Positions 1 to 5,622 of a stretch of 5,622 bases of DNA are shown here, in pieces. The notes beneath the pieces are model-generated. The model was not told where the DNA came from, made no database searches, and worked only from the letters and a program-made list of their open reading frames with translations. The position numbers and the translations under genes are program-made. This stretch comes from Wenzhouxiangella sp. (lineage in GTDB: Bacteria; Pseudomonadota; Gammaproteobacteria; Xanthomonadales; Wenzhouxiangellaceae). The stretch covers positions 1 through 5,622 of the forward strand of contig SKKV01000246.1 in NCBI GenBank assembly GCA_007123575.1. Direction: 5' to 3'. The stretch's first letter is position 1. Every line of letters starts with the position of its first letter.

Positions 1-92
1 CTCGTTTGGGCTCGCTCATTTGGAATGACCAAACCACGCTCGCCCAAGCCGAACCGGAGACTCCCGCAAAGGTCCGTCGCGCCCGAGCATAA
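1..92 (+). CDS. Possible 3' end of an upstream gene (partial, unidentified)
   Basis: The frame starting at base 3 is open from the left edge to a TAA stop at 90-92. It gives about 29 residues, ending in an Ala/Pro/Glu/Arg-rich tail (…AEPETPAKVRRARA). Many of its third positions are G or C, as in the genes downstream, and the stop lies 31 bases before the next ATG, a spacing usual inside an operon. The frame starting at base 1 is also open, to a stop at 109-111, and the frame starting at base 2 stops at 26-28, so the choice is not secure. The stretch is too short to assign a family. From what is known of ABC-2 permease operons, an ATP-binding subunit would be expected here, but no ABC motif lies in the visible part. 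Confidence 0.35.
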   Translation, partial: RLGSLIWNDQTTLAQAEPETPAKVRRARA

Positions 93-93
93 T
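88..93 (+). promoter_or_regulatory. Candidate -10 box upstream of the permease-peptidase gene
   Basis: CATAAT matches TATAAT at five of six positions and lies 30 bases before the ATG at 124. No convincing TTGACA-like box sits 16-18 bases upstream (that stretch reads CGCAAA or similar). It also overlaps the possible upstream stop codon. The gene may instead be transcribed from further upstream as part of an operon. Confidence 0.2.
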
Positions 94-110
94 TGTTCAG
101 AGGCTCCTTA

Positions 111-116
111 AGGGAG
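111..116 (+). promoter_or_regulatory. Ribosome binding site of the permease-peptidase gene
   Basis: AGGGAG, followed by a further GAG, lies seven bases upstream of the ATG at 124. This is a strong purine-rich Shine-Dalgarno match at good spacing and fixes the start. Its first bases overlap a short palindrome, CCTTAAGG (106-113). Confidence 0.75.
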
Positions 117-123
117 AGAGACC

Positions 124-3100
124 ATGACTTTCACGCTGGCTCGTTTCGAGTGGCGCTATCTGCGTCGCCTGCCTTCTTTCTATGTCACCGTCGTTACCTT
201 CTTTGTGCTGACCTTCCTGGCCACGGTTGTTGACCAGGTTCAGATCGGCGCGCCGGGCGCGAACGTGTTGCTCAACGGGCCGTGGAGCATCGCCATGACC
301 CAGCTCATCATGAGCCTGTTTGCGATGTTCCTGGTGGCCAACTTCATCGGCAATACGGCGACCCGCGACTGGGCCAGCCAGATGGATGGCATTGTGTTCA
401 GTACGCCGCTGAAACCCTCGGCTTACCTGTGGGGGCGCTTTGCCGGCTCCCTGGCCGTGGTGCTGGTTGTGTTTGCCACCGTGCCGCTGGCGATCTGGCT
501 GGGCGGCCTGATGCCGTGGGTGGATGAAGAGCGCTTTGGCCCGACGGTGCTGGCCTATTACCTTTGGCCCTACCTCATTCTGGTGCTGCCTTCGCTGCTG
601 TTTTGCGCCGCCTTGTTCTATGCCCTGGCCATTGCGACACGATCGATGATGGCGATGTACCTGGGCGTAGTTGGGTTCTTCATTCTTTACTTCAGCGCCC
701 AGGGCCTGCTCAGCGATCCTGAGTATCGCGACCTGGCCGCGCTGCTGGATCCGTTCGGCATTGGTGCCTTTGCCGCCGCCACCCGCTACTGGACTGCGTT
801 CGAGCGCAACACCATGCTGCCTGCCATGGAAGGCGTGCTGCTGTACAACCGGCTGCTGTGGCTGGGTTTGTCCGTGGCCCTGATTGCGATGACCAACTGG
901 CTGGTCGATCTGCGCCGCCAGCCGCGTACGCGCGGCCGCGACAAACCTTCGGACAAGCCACCGGCGATTGATCCGGCCGCCGCCCGCCTGCCGGCTGCCA
1001 GCACACCGGGGCTTGCGACCAACCTGGCCCGGCTTGCCCTGAGAAGCCGCTTTGAAGTGGCCCAGATCGTCAAGTCCTGGCCGTTCATCATTTTGCTGCT
1101 GCTGACCGTTTTCCAGTTCAGCAACATCCTGATGTATGACCCGAACAGCTGGTACGGCACCGATCCCTGGCCGATTACCCGCTACATGGTCGACTACATT
1201 GGCTGGGCATTCGAGCTGATCATGCTGATCATCATTGCCTACTACACCGCCGAGGTGGTCTGGCGCGAGCGTCAGTCCGGCATGGGCGATATCGTCGACA
1301 GTCTGCCGGTGCCGAACTGGGTGCTGTTTGTGTCCAAGCTGATCGGCCTGTACGTGGTGATCTTTGCCCTGCTGGCGCTGGGCACAGTGTTTGCCGTGCT
1401 GTACCAGATAAGCCAGGGCTACTTCCTGTTCGAGCCCGGCCAGTACCTGGTCAGATTGAGCCTGTTCCTGGCCCTGCCCTTCATGCTGATGGCCGTGCTC
1501 GCCGTGCTGCTGCAAACGCTGAGCCCGAACAAGTTCTTCGGTATCGGGCTGTTTGTGCTGTTCATCATCAGCACGCTGGTGTTTTTCAACCTGGGCCTGG
1601 AGCACCGCGCCTTCAACTTTGGCAGCGCGCCGACGTCAACCTACTCGGATATCAATGCCTACGGCCCGTTCGCCCGCACCCAGTTCTGGTACATGCTCTA
1701 CTGGTTGGGCCTGACCCTGGCCCTGGCCGTGATCAGCTACGGGCTGTGGCGGCGCGGGCCGGAGAGTGCGCTGCTGCATCGGATCAAACGCCTGCCATCG
1801 CGCCTGGGCACGCCCGGCAAGGGTCTGGCTGCCGCCGGCCTGATTATCTTTGCCGCCACCGGTGCCTGGATTGCCTACAACACCACGGTGCTGAACGAGA
1901 CGACTACCCGCAAGGCCGGCCTGGACCTGCAGGCTGAGTATGAGCGGCAATACCGAAGCTACGAAGACCTGCCTACGCCCGCCATTGCTGCGGTATATCT
2001 GGAAACCGATCTGTTTCCCGAGCAAAGAAGCCTGGAGGCGCGCGGTCACTACCTGCTGGAAAATCGCACGGATCAGCCGATTGATCGCTTCCTGCTGATG
2101 CGCCCGCGCCATGTCTCGCGCGCCAGCAGCATTGCTTTTGACATCGAGCAAGGCCGTGAAGCCGTGCGGGACGAGGAGCTGAACATGTCCTGGATTGCCT
2201 TCGACCCGCCGATGGCACCGGGTGAGCAGCGCCGTTTCGGCTTTACCGTCAATCGCATCAACCAGGGTTTCAATGACCGCGAAACCGACTTGAGGCTGGT
2301 ACGCAACGGCAGCTTCATCAACAATTTCGAGATGCTGCCCCAGCTCGGCTATCAGTCGCGATTCGAGATCAGCGATCGGCACGAACGGCGCAAGCGCGAT
2401 CTGCCGCCGCCGCGTCGTCTGCCCGACCTGGACGACAGCACGCAATACGGCAACAACTACATCACGCCCAGCACCGGCTTTATCGACTTCGAGATCATCA
2501 TCTCCACCGATCCCGAGCAGACCGCGCTTGCACCCGGCTATCTGGAGCGTGAGTGGATGGACAATGGCCGGCGCTATTTCCACTACCGCATGGATGCGCC
2601 CATCCTCAACTTCTTCAACATCATGTCTTCAGACCTGGCGTTGACCAAAGATGAGTATGACGGGGTTGCGATCAAGGTCTACCATCATCCCAACCATGCT
2701 TTCAATGTCGATCGCATGATCGAGTCGGTGCGCGATTCGCTGGACTACTTCAACCGCGAGTTCAGCCCTTATCAGCATCGCCAGGCCCGGATCATCGAAT
2801 TCCCCGGCTACAGCCGTTTTGCCCAGGCCTTCCCCAACACCATCCCCTATTCCGAAGACATCGGCTTTATCGCCGACCTGCGCGACCCGGAGGACATTGA
2901 CTACGTCTACTACGTGACCGCGCATGAAATGGCCCATCAGTGGTGGGCCCACCAGGTGATTGGCGCCAACGTGCAAGGCGTGGAGGTGTTGTCGGAATCC
3001 TTGTCCCAGTACTCGGCCCTGATGGTGCTGGAGCACAAGTACGGCCCGGCCCACCTGCGGCGCTTCCTCAAGCACGAGCTGGACCGCTACCTGCGCGGCC

Positions 3101-3702
3101 GAACCGGCGAGGTGCTGGAAGAACAGCCGCTGAAACGCTCTGACCAGCAGGCCTATATTCACTATCAGAAAGGCTCACTGGTGATGTACGCCCTGCGCGA
3201 TCGCATGGGCGAGGCCGCCGTCAACCGCGCCCTGCGCCGGCTGATCGACGAGTATGCTTTTCGCAGCGATATCTACCCCACCACCCGCGACCTGATTGCC
3301 GCCCTGCGCGCCGAAGCCGGCCCGGATGAGCAGCAACTGATCACCGACCTGTTCGAGCGCATCATCCTGTTCGAACTCAAGGCCGAGTCTGCCGAAATCG
3401 AGGAACTGCCCGACGGTCGTTTCCAGGTCGAGCTGACCATCAACGCGCGCAAGCTGGAAGCCGATGGCCAGGGCCAGGAAACCGAGCAGCCGCTGGACGA
3501 GCTGTTTGACATCGGTCTGTTCAGTGTCCACCCCGACGACATCGACAGCGACGACCAGGTGCTCTACTTTCAGCGCCACCGACTGAGCGACGGCGAAAAC
3601 ACGATCACCCTGATTGTCGATCAACGCCCCAGCCACGGCGGCGTCGACCCGTACGTGAAGATGATCAACCGCTTCTCGGACGACAACGTGATCAGGCTTT
3701 GA
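124..3702 (+). CDS. ABC-2 type permease fused to M1 family zinc metallopeptidase
   Basis: A 1192-residue inner-membrane protein with two joined parts. Residues 1-262 and 300-545 look like two related ABC-2 permease halves. Each starts with a short cytoplasmic segment (RFEWRYLRRLP; RFEVAQIVKSW), followed by about six hydrophobic segments (near 17-38, 55-77, 104-128, 140-167, 172-195, 233-261; then 318-337, 352-378, 399-427, 442-466, 470-492, 518-541). An Arg/Lys/Pro-rich loop (263-300) joins them. A thirteenth segment at about 567-586 would put the rest outside the cytoplasm. Residues 620-1192 resemble M1 peptidases: an N-terminal beta region, then HEMAHQWW with zinc ligands H934, H938 and E958 (in LSESL) and catalytic E935, then the Y1014-QKG tyrosine motif. 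The usual GxMEN motif is replaced by PYSED (908-912). Fusions of this kind are known in bacteria, but substrate and transported cargo are not. An ATPase partner is needed and not seen here. Domain identity is secure; function is inferred. Confidence 0.93.
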   Translation: MTFTLARFEWRYLRRLPSFYVTVVTFFVLTFLATVVDQVQIGAPGANVLLNGPWSIAMTQLIMSLFAMFLVANFIGNTATRDWASQMDGIVFSTPLKPSAYLWGRFAGSLAVVLVVFATVPLAIWLGGLMPWVDEERFGPTVLAYYLWPYLILVLPSLLFCAALFYALAIATRSMMAMYLGVVGFFILYFSAQGLLSDPEYRDLAALLDPFGIGAFAAATRYWTAFERNTMLPAMEGVLLYNRLLWLGLSVALIAMTNWLVDLRRQPRTRGRDKPSDKPPAIDPAAARLPAASTPGLATNLARLALRSRFEVAQIVKSWPFIILLLLTVFQFSNILMYDPNSWYGTDPWPITRYMVDYIGWAFELIMLIIIAYYTAEVVWRERQSGMGDIVDSLPVPNWVLFVSKLIGLYVVIFALLALGTVFAVLYQISQGYFLFEPGQYLVRLSLFLALPFMLMAVLAVLLQTLSPNKFFGIGLFVLFIISTLVFFNLGLEHRAFNFGSAPTSTYSDINAYGPFARTQFWYMLYWLGLTLALAVISYGLWRRGPESALLHRIKRLPSRLGTPGKGLAAAGLIIFAATGAWIAYNTTVLNETTTRKAGLDLQAEYERQYRSYEDLPTPAIAAVYLETDLFPEQRSLEARGHYLLENRTDQPIDRFLLMRPRHVSRASSIAFDIEQGREAVRDEELNMSWIAFDPPMAPGEQRRFGFTVNRINQGFNDRETDLRLVRNGSFINNFEMLPQLGYQSRFEISDRHERRKRDLPPPRRLPDLDDSTQYGNNYITPSTGFIDFEIIISTDPEQTALAPGYLEREWMDNGRRYFHYRMDAPILNFFNIMSSDLALTKDEYDGVAIKVYHHPNHAFNVDRMIESVRDSLDYFNREFSPYQHRQARIIEFPGYSRFAQAFPNTIPYSEDIGFIADLRDPEDIDYVYYVTAHEMAHQWWAHQVIGANVQGVEVLSESLSQYSALMVLEHKYGPAHLRRFLKHELDRYLRGRTGEVLEEQPLKRSDQQAYIHYQKGSLVMYALRDRMGEAAVNRALRRLIDEYAFRSDIYPTTRDLIAALRAEAGPDEQQLITDLFERIILFELKAESAEIEELPDGRFQVELTINARKLEADGQGQETEQPLDELFDIGLFSVHPDDIDSDDQVLYFQRHRLSDGENTITLIVDQRPSHGGVDPYVKMINRFSDDNVIRL

Positions 3703-3708
3703 TCAGGC
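3689..3708 (+). repeat. Tandem 9-base direct repeat spanning the stop codon
   Basis: TGATCAGGC occurs at 3689-3697 and again at 3700-3708, a period of 11 bases. The second copy supplies the TGA stop. The first copy is read in another phase, within the codons for Val-Ile-Arg. A small local duplication that made or moved the stop would explain this, but chance cannot be excluded at this length. Confidence 0.5.
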
Positions 3709-3738
3709 AAAGCCTTGGGCTGGCGGCTGGTTATTTTT
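3694..3738 (+). terminator. Stem-loop over the stop codon with a T-rich tract; possible terminator
   Basis: AGGCTTTG (3694-3701) pairs perfectly with CAAAGCCT (3708-3715) around a six-base loop. The TGA stop (3700-3702) lies partly in the left arm. A T-rich tract, TTATTTTT, follows at 3731-3738, but it begins 15 bases after the stem. That is too far for a textbook intrinsic terminator, unless a weaker pairing such as AGCC (3711-3714) with GGCT (3725-3728) is used. The position just after a long gene supports a role in ending or stabilising the transcript. Confidence 0.4.
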
Positions 3739-3787
3739 ACCGGACGCCTGGTTTATTTCGCCATCGGGCGCCAAAAGCCTGCCTGAG

Positions 3788-3828
3788 AAAGCGCACAAGC
3801 CTATGAACAAAAAGCGCTTTCGGATCCG
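3788..3828. promoter_or_regulatory. Cluster of palindromes upstream of the unknown gene; possible operator
   Basis: AAAGCGCTTT (3811-3820) is a perfect 10-base palindrome, directly followed by a perfect 8-base palindrome, CGGATCCG (3821-3828). A further half-site, AAAGCGC, lies at 3788-3794, 23 bases before the same word at 3811. The cluster is just upstream of the weak promoter candidate for the gene starting at 3903, which is where an activator or repressor site could be. No known regulator site is recognised. One such palindrome is not rare by chance in 200 bases; the adjacency and third half-site are the reason to list it. Confidence 0.3.
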
Positions 3829-3836
3829 GCCCCTGA

Positions 3837-3877
3837 TTGGCACTTTGATTGCATACAGATACTCAGTTTTGGATAAC
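3837..3877 (+). promoter_or_regulatory. Weak candidate promoter for the unknown gene
   Basis: This is the most A/T-rich stretch of the spacer. Two pairings are possible: TTGGCA (3837-3842) with GATACT (3858-3863), spacing 15; or TTGCAT (3849-3854) with GATAAC (3872-3877), spacing 17. Neither is a strong sigma-70 match. A separate promoter is plausible because the gene stands 200 bases after the previous stop. Confidence 0.25.
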
Positions 3878-3890
3878 TGATCGCAGAACC

Positions 3891-3896
3891 AGGGAG
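3891..3896 (+). promoter_or_regulatory. Ribosome binding site that decides the start at 3903
   Basis: AGGGAG lies six bases before the ATG at 3903. It resembles the AGGGAG before the gene at 124 and favours this ATG over an in-frame TTG at 3849, which has no comparable purine-rich site upstream. Confidence 0.7.
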
Positions 3897-3902
3897 CAAG
3901 CC

Positions 3903-4721
3903 ATGACCAAAGAACAGCGCTCGACGATTCATTCCATCCATGAAGCCAAGCCCGGGGATGCTTTTGCCGTGCCCGCCGAACAGCTCGAACGGGTGATTGC
4001 CCGGGCCAGCGTTCTTCAGCACGCTGCCGGCGAAGGCGAGCAGCGCCAGCTCAGCGAGGAAGAAATCATCGCGATCGGGCGCGAGGTCGGGCTTGAACCC
4101 GAGCACGTTCGACGGGCGTTGGCCGAATACCGTGCCGAGGCACTGTCACCAACGCCGCCGGACGATCATCCGCTGCTGGCGCGCCACTTCGGCCAGCCTT
4201 TCGCCCGGGTTCGACGGGTCATGCGCGGCGATCCGCAGGACATCCATCTGGCCTTTGAGCGGCACCTGCGGTCTGAGGAAAGCATGCGTGCGATCCGCAG
4301 GCACAGCACGGCATCTGTATGGGAGCCGGACTCGAGCTGGAAGGGCAAACTCAGCCGCGCTCTGAACCTGGAGGGACGAAGCTTCGAGATCAGCCAGCTC
4401 AAGTCCTTCAGCATCAGCACTGCCCCTGCCTCGCCAAACGAGTCGCTGGTGATCGTGACCGCCGACCTGAAAGAAGAACGCACCGAGCAGATTCAAGGCT
4501 GGGGCTTCAGCCTTGGCGCCCTTACGGCAATTGCGTTTGTTGGGGCGGCAGTTGAAGGCTTGTCGGTCTGGTACTGGATGCTGATCATGGCTCTTGCCGC
4601 CAGTGTATCTGCGCTAGGCGCTTTTGCGATTCGAACCAGCATGGACAATCGCCGCCGACGAGCAGCGCTGCTCCTGGAGGGCCTGCTGGACCAACTCGAA
4701 TACACCCGGAATCACTGTTGA
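3903..4721 (+). CDS. Unrecognised protein with two C-terminal membrane segments
   Basis: A 272-residue protein of unknown function. The start at 3903 is chosen for its RBS; the frame is open further up to a TTG at 3849, which would add 18 polar residues. Residues 27-77 form a charged helical region (LERVIARASVLQHAAGEG…LSEEEIIAIGREVGLEPEHVRRALAEY). Similar helix-turn segments occur at the N-terminus of various uncharacterised bacterial membrane proteins; this comparison is from memory. Residues 80-195 are soluble and probably mixed alpha/beta, with no catalytic motif seen. Two hydrophobic segments follow (about 202-219 and 223-244), forming a hairpin, then an Arg-rich helix (250-268) with LLLEGLLDQLEY. 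There is no signal peptide, so the large N-terminal part is probably cytoplasmic, with both ends inside. It stands alone: 200 bases after the peptidase gene and convergent with the cyclase gene. Coding is well supported by base use and RBS; function is unknown. Confidence 0.82.
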   Translation: MTKEQRSTIHSIHEAKPGDAFAVPAEQLERVIARASVLQHAAGEGEQRQLSEEEIIAIGREVGLEPEHVRRALAEYRAEALSPTPPDDHPLLARHFGQPFARVRRVMRGDPQDIHLAFERHLRSEESMRAIRRHSTASVWEPDSSWKGKLSRALNLEGRSFEISQLKSFSISTAPASPNESLVIVTADLKEERTEQIQGWGFSLGALTAIAFVGAAVEGLSVWYWMLIMALAASVSALGAFAIRTSMDNRRRRAALLLEGLLDQLEYTRNHC

Positions 4722-4727
4722 CCAGGC

Positions 4728-4784
4728 GCAAACCAACGCGCCCGAATCAGGCGCTTGAGTGCTTGGTGAATGGCTTTGGTTTGC
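4728..4784. repeat. Inverted repeat in the convergent spacer
   Basis: GCAAACCAA (4728-4736) is perfectly complementary to TTGGTTTGC (4776-4784). The 39-base interval holds a nested stem, GCGCC (4738-4742) with GGCGC (4750-4754). A competing stem is GGCTTT (4772-4777) with AAAGCC (4794-4799). It lies between two converging stop codons, where a two-way terminator could be, but no T-run follows it on either strand. It is therefore not called a terminator. Confidence 0.45.
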
Positions 4785-4799
4785 TTCATGCCAAAAGCC

Positions 4800-5622
4800 T
4801 CAGGCCGGAGTTTCCTGACCCGAATCAATTCGGTTGCGACCGCCGGCCTTGCCGACATAGAGCCGTTTGTCGGCCAAATCGATCACCGCGTCATAACCTT
4901 CTTCCAGGGTGTGAGCTACACCGGCCGAAATGGTAACGATGCGGCTGTCATCGGGCCGGTACTCGTGCACTATGGCCAATTTCTCAACGGCCTCGCGCAG
5001 TTTTTCCACGGCTACGGATGCACCCTCCAGCGGGGTATGCGGTAGCAGGACGACGAACTCTTCGCCGCCGTAGCGATACACCGCATCTCCCGATCGGCTG
5101 ACTGTGTCCTGCAGCGCCTTGGCCACGCTTTTGAGGGTGCGGTCGCCGGCCTGGTGTCCGTAATGATCGTTGTAGCGCTTGAAATAGTCCAGATCGATCA
5201 TGGCCAGCGCGTAGTGGTCGGACCTGGCACGCATCCGGGCAAGGTCATGGTCAAGGCTGCGGCGATTGAGCACCCCGGTGAGGCTGTCGGTGGCGCTGGT
5301 GATTTCGATCGCGCGCTTGGCCTCTTGCAAATCCTGGTTGTCGACACTCAGCATCGTCAGCGCGCTCAACTCGGCATGCTTGCTGCGATAATTCTGCACG
5401 CAGACAATAAATGCCATAACGGCCATAATGCCGCCGTTGACAAACAGACTGGCGCGGAATGCTGGCGCAACGTCAGGCAGGATCTGAGAGGCGCCGATCA
5501 GGTAAATCGCCAAACTCCCAAAACAAAACAGTACAGCAATGACGGGCGGCATAAACAACAGTGCGCAGTAAACGAACAGCCCGATCAGGAATATGTCCAA
5601 TGACAAGTTGATCTGAAGTGCA
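4800..5622 (-). CDS. Membrane-anchored diguanylate cyclase (GGDEF), 5' end outside the window
   Basis: Makes cyclic di-GMP from two GTP at the inner face of the membrane. Residue numbers count from a TTG at 5606. The frame is open to the window edge with no ATG and no RBS in view, so the true start is probably beyond 5622 and more membrane segments may be missing. Visible hydrophobic segments are at about 4-19, 20-38 and 52-71, followed by a charged linker (72-105), probably coiled. The GGDEF domain covers about 106-262. It begins TDSLTGVLNRR, with metal-binding D138 in DLDYFK, N146 and D155 for GTP, the signature GGEEF (180-184), and a closing ADKRLYVGKAGGRNRI. RSGD (171-174) stands five residues before GGEEF, matching the RxxD product-inhibition site. 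All key residues are present, so activity is likely. No EAL domain follows. The signal sensed by the N-terminal part is unknown. It converges with the preceding gene, with a 78-base gap between stops. Confidence 0.93.
   Translation of the reverse strand, partial: ALQINLSLDIFLIGLFVYCALLFMPPVIAVLFCFGSLAIYLIGASQILPDVAPAFRASLFVNGGIMAVMAFIVCVQNYRSKHAELSALTMLSVDNQDLQEAKRAIEITSATDSLTGVLNRRSLDHDLARMRARSDHYALAMIDLDYFKRYNDHYGHQAGDRTLKSVAKALQDTVSRSGDAVYRYGGEEFVVLLPHTPLEGASVAVEKLREAVEKLAIVHEYRPDDSRIVTISAGVAHTLEEGYDAVIDLADKRLYVGKAGGRNRIDSGQETPA

Noticed and set aside
4..34. Short inverted repeats GTTTGG/CCAAAC and TTTGG/CCAAA near the left edge, with a near-repeat CTCGTTTGG/CTCATTTGG
   Set aside because: Arms are only five or six bases, and the stretch may be coding; not enough to call an operator or terminator.
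1214..1236. Repeated CTGATCAT words within the permease gene
   Set aside because: They encode a Leu-Ile-Met-Leu-Ile membrane stretch, which explains the repetition.
97..1605. A 502-codon open frame on the minus strand opposite the permease region
   Set aside because: Its product is dominated by Gln, His, Arg and Gly with no domain, as expected from reading a G/C-biased gene backwards. The plus strand encodes a clear membrane protein over the same bases.
1636..2583. A 315-codon minus-strand open frame opposite the start of the peptidase region
   Set aside because: No motif is recognised, and it overlaps fully a well-supported coding region; it is a by-product of codon bias.
3849..3902. Upstream TTG start extending the unknown gene by 18 residues
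   Set aside because: No purine-rich site precedes it, while AGGGAG stands at ideal spacing before the ATG at 3903. The extension also overlaps the candidate promoter.
5154..5603. A 149-codon plus-strand open frame opposite the diguanylate cyclase
   Set aside because: The minus strand carries unmistakable GGDEF motifs here, and the plus-strand product has no recognisable feature.
1..5622. CRISPR array, tRNA or rRNA gene, insertion sequence or phage genes
   Set aside because: No regularly spaced repeats, no tRNA-like cloverleaf and no transposase or phage motif was seen on either strand by reading.

Overview
The window looks like part of a GC-rich proteobacterial chromosome. Codon third positions are strongly G/C. 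The gene types (an ABC-2 permease fused to an M1 peptidase, a membrane GGDEF enzyme) fit a gammaproteobacterium of the Xanthomonadales/Lysobacter/Wenzhouxiangella kind. That placement is inference from gene content and composition, not from a marker gene. No RNA gene, CRISPR array, transposase or other mobile element was seen.

Layout, left to right. Bases 1-92 may hold the last codons of an upstream gene running in the same direction. From 124 to 3702 (+) is one very long gene for a polytopic membrane protein whose C-terminal half is a zinc metallopeptidase of the M1 type. A 200-base spacer (3703-3902) follows, with a stem-loop over the stop codon, a T-rich tract, a pair of adjacent palindromes and a weak candidate promoter. 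From 3903 to 4721 (+) is an unrecognised gene for a protein with a soluble N-terminal region and two membrane segments near its C-terminus. After a 78-base convergent spacer, the minus strand from the right edge back to 4800 encodes a membrane-anchored diguanylate cyclase. Its GGEEF active site and RxxD inhibitory site look intact, and its N-terminus is cut by the window edge.

How they work together. The permease/peptidase would need an ATP-binding partner to act as a transporter. None is visible here, and the gene directly upstream is the obvious place to look. The best-supported picture is a two-half ABC-2 membrane domain that holds a peptidase on the outer face of the inner membrane. The unknown gene and the diguanylate cyclase show no clear functional link to it: the unknown gene has its own spacer and RBS, and the cyclase is transcribed convergently.

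The most notable item is the permease-peptidase fusion. Its peptidase has all the zinc-binding and acid/base residues expected of M1, but the canonical GxMEN exopeptidase motif is replaced. This architecture has been seen in other bacteria, so it is under-characterised rather than new. Nothing in the window demonstrates a wholly new system.
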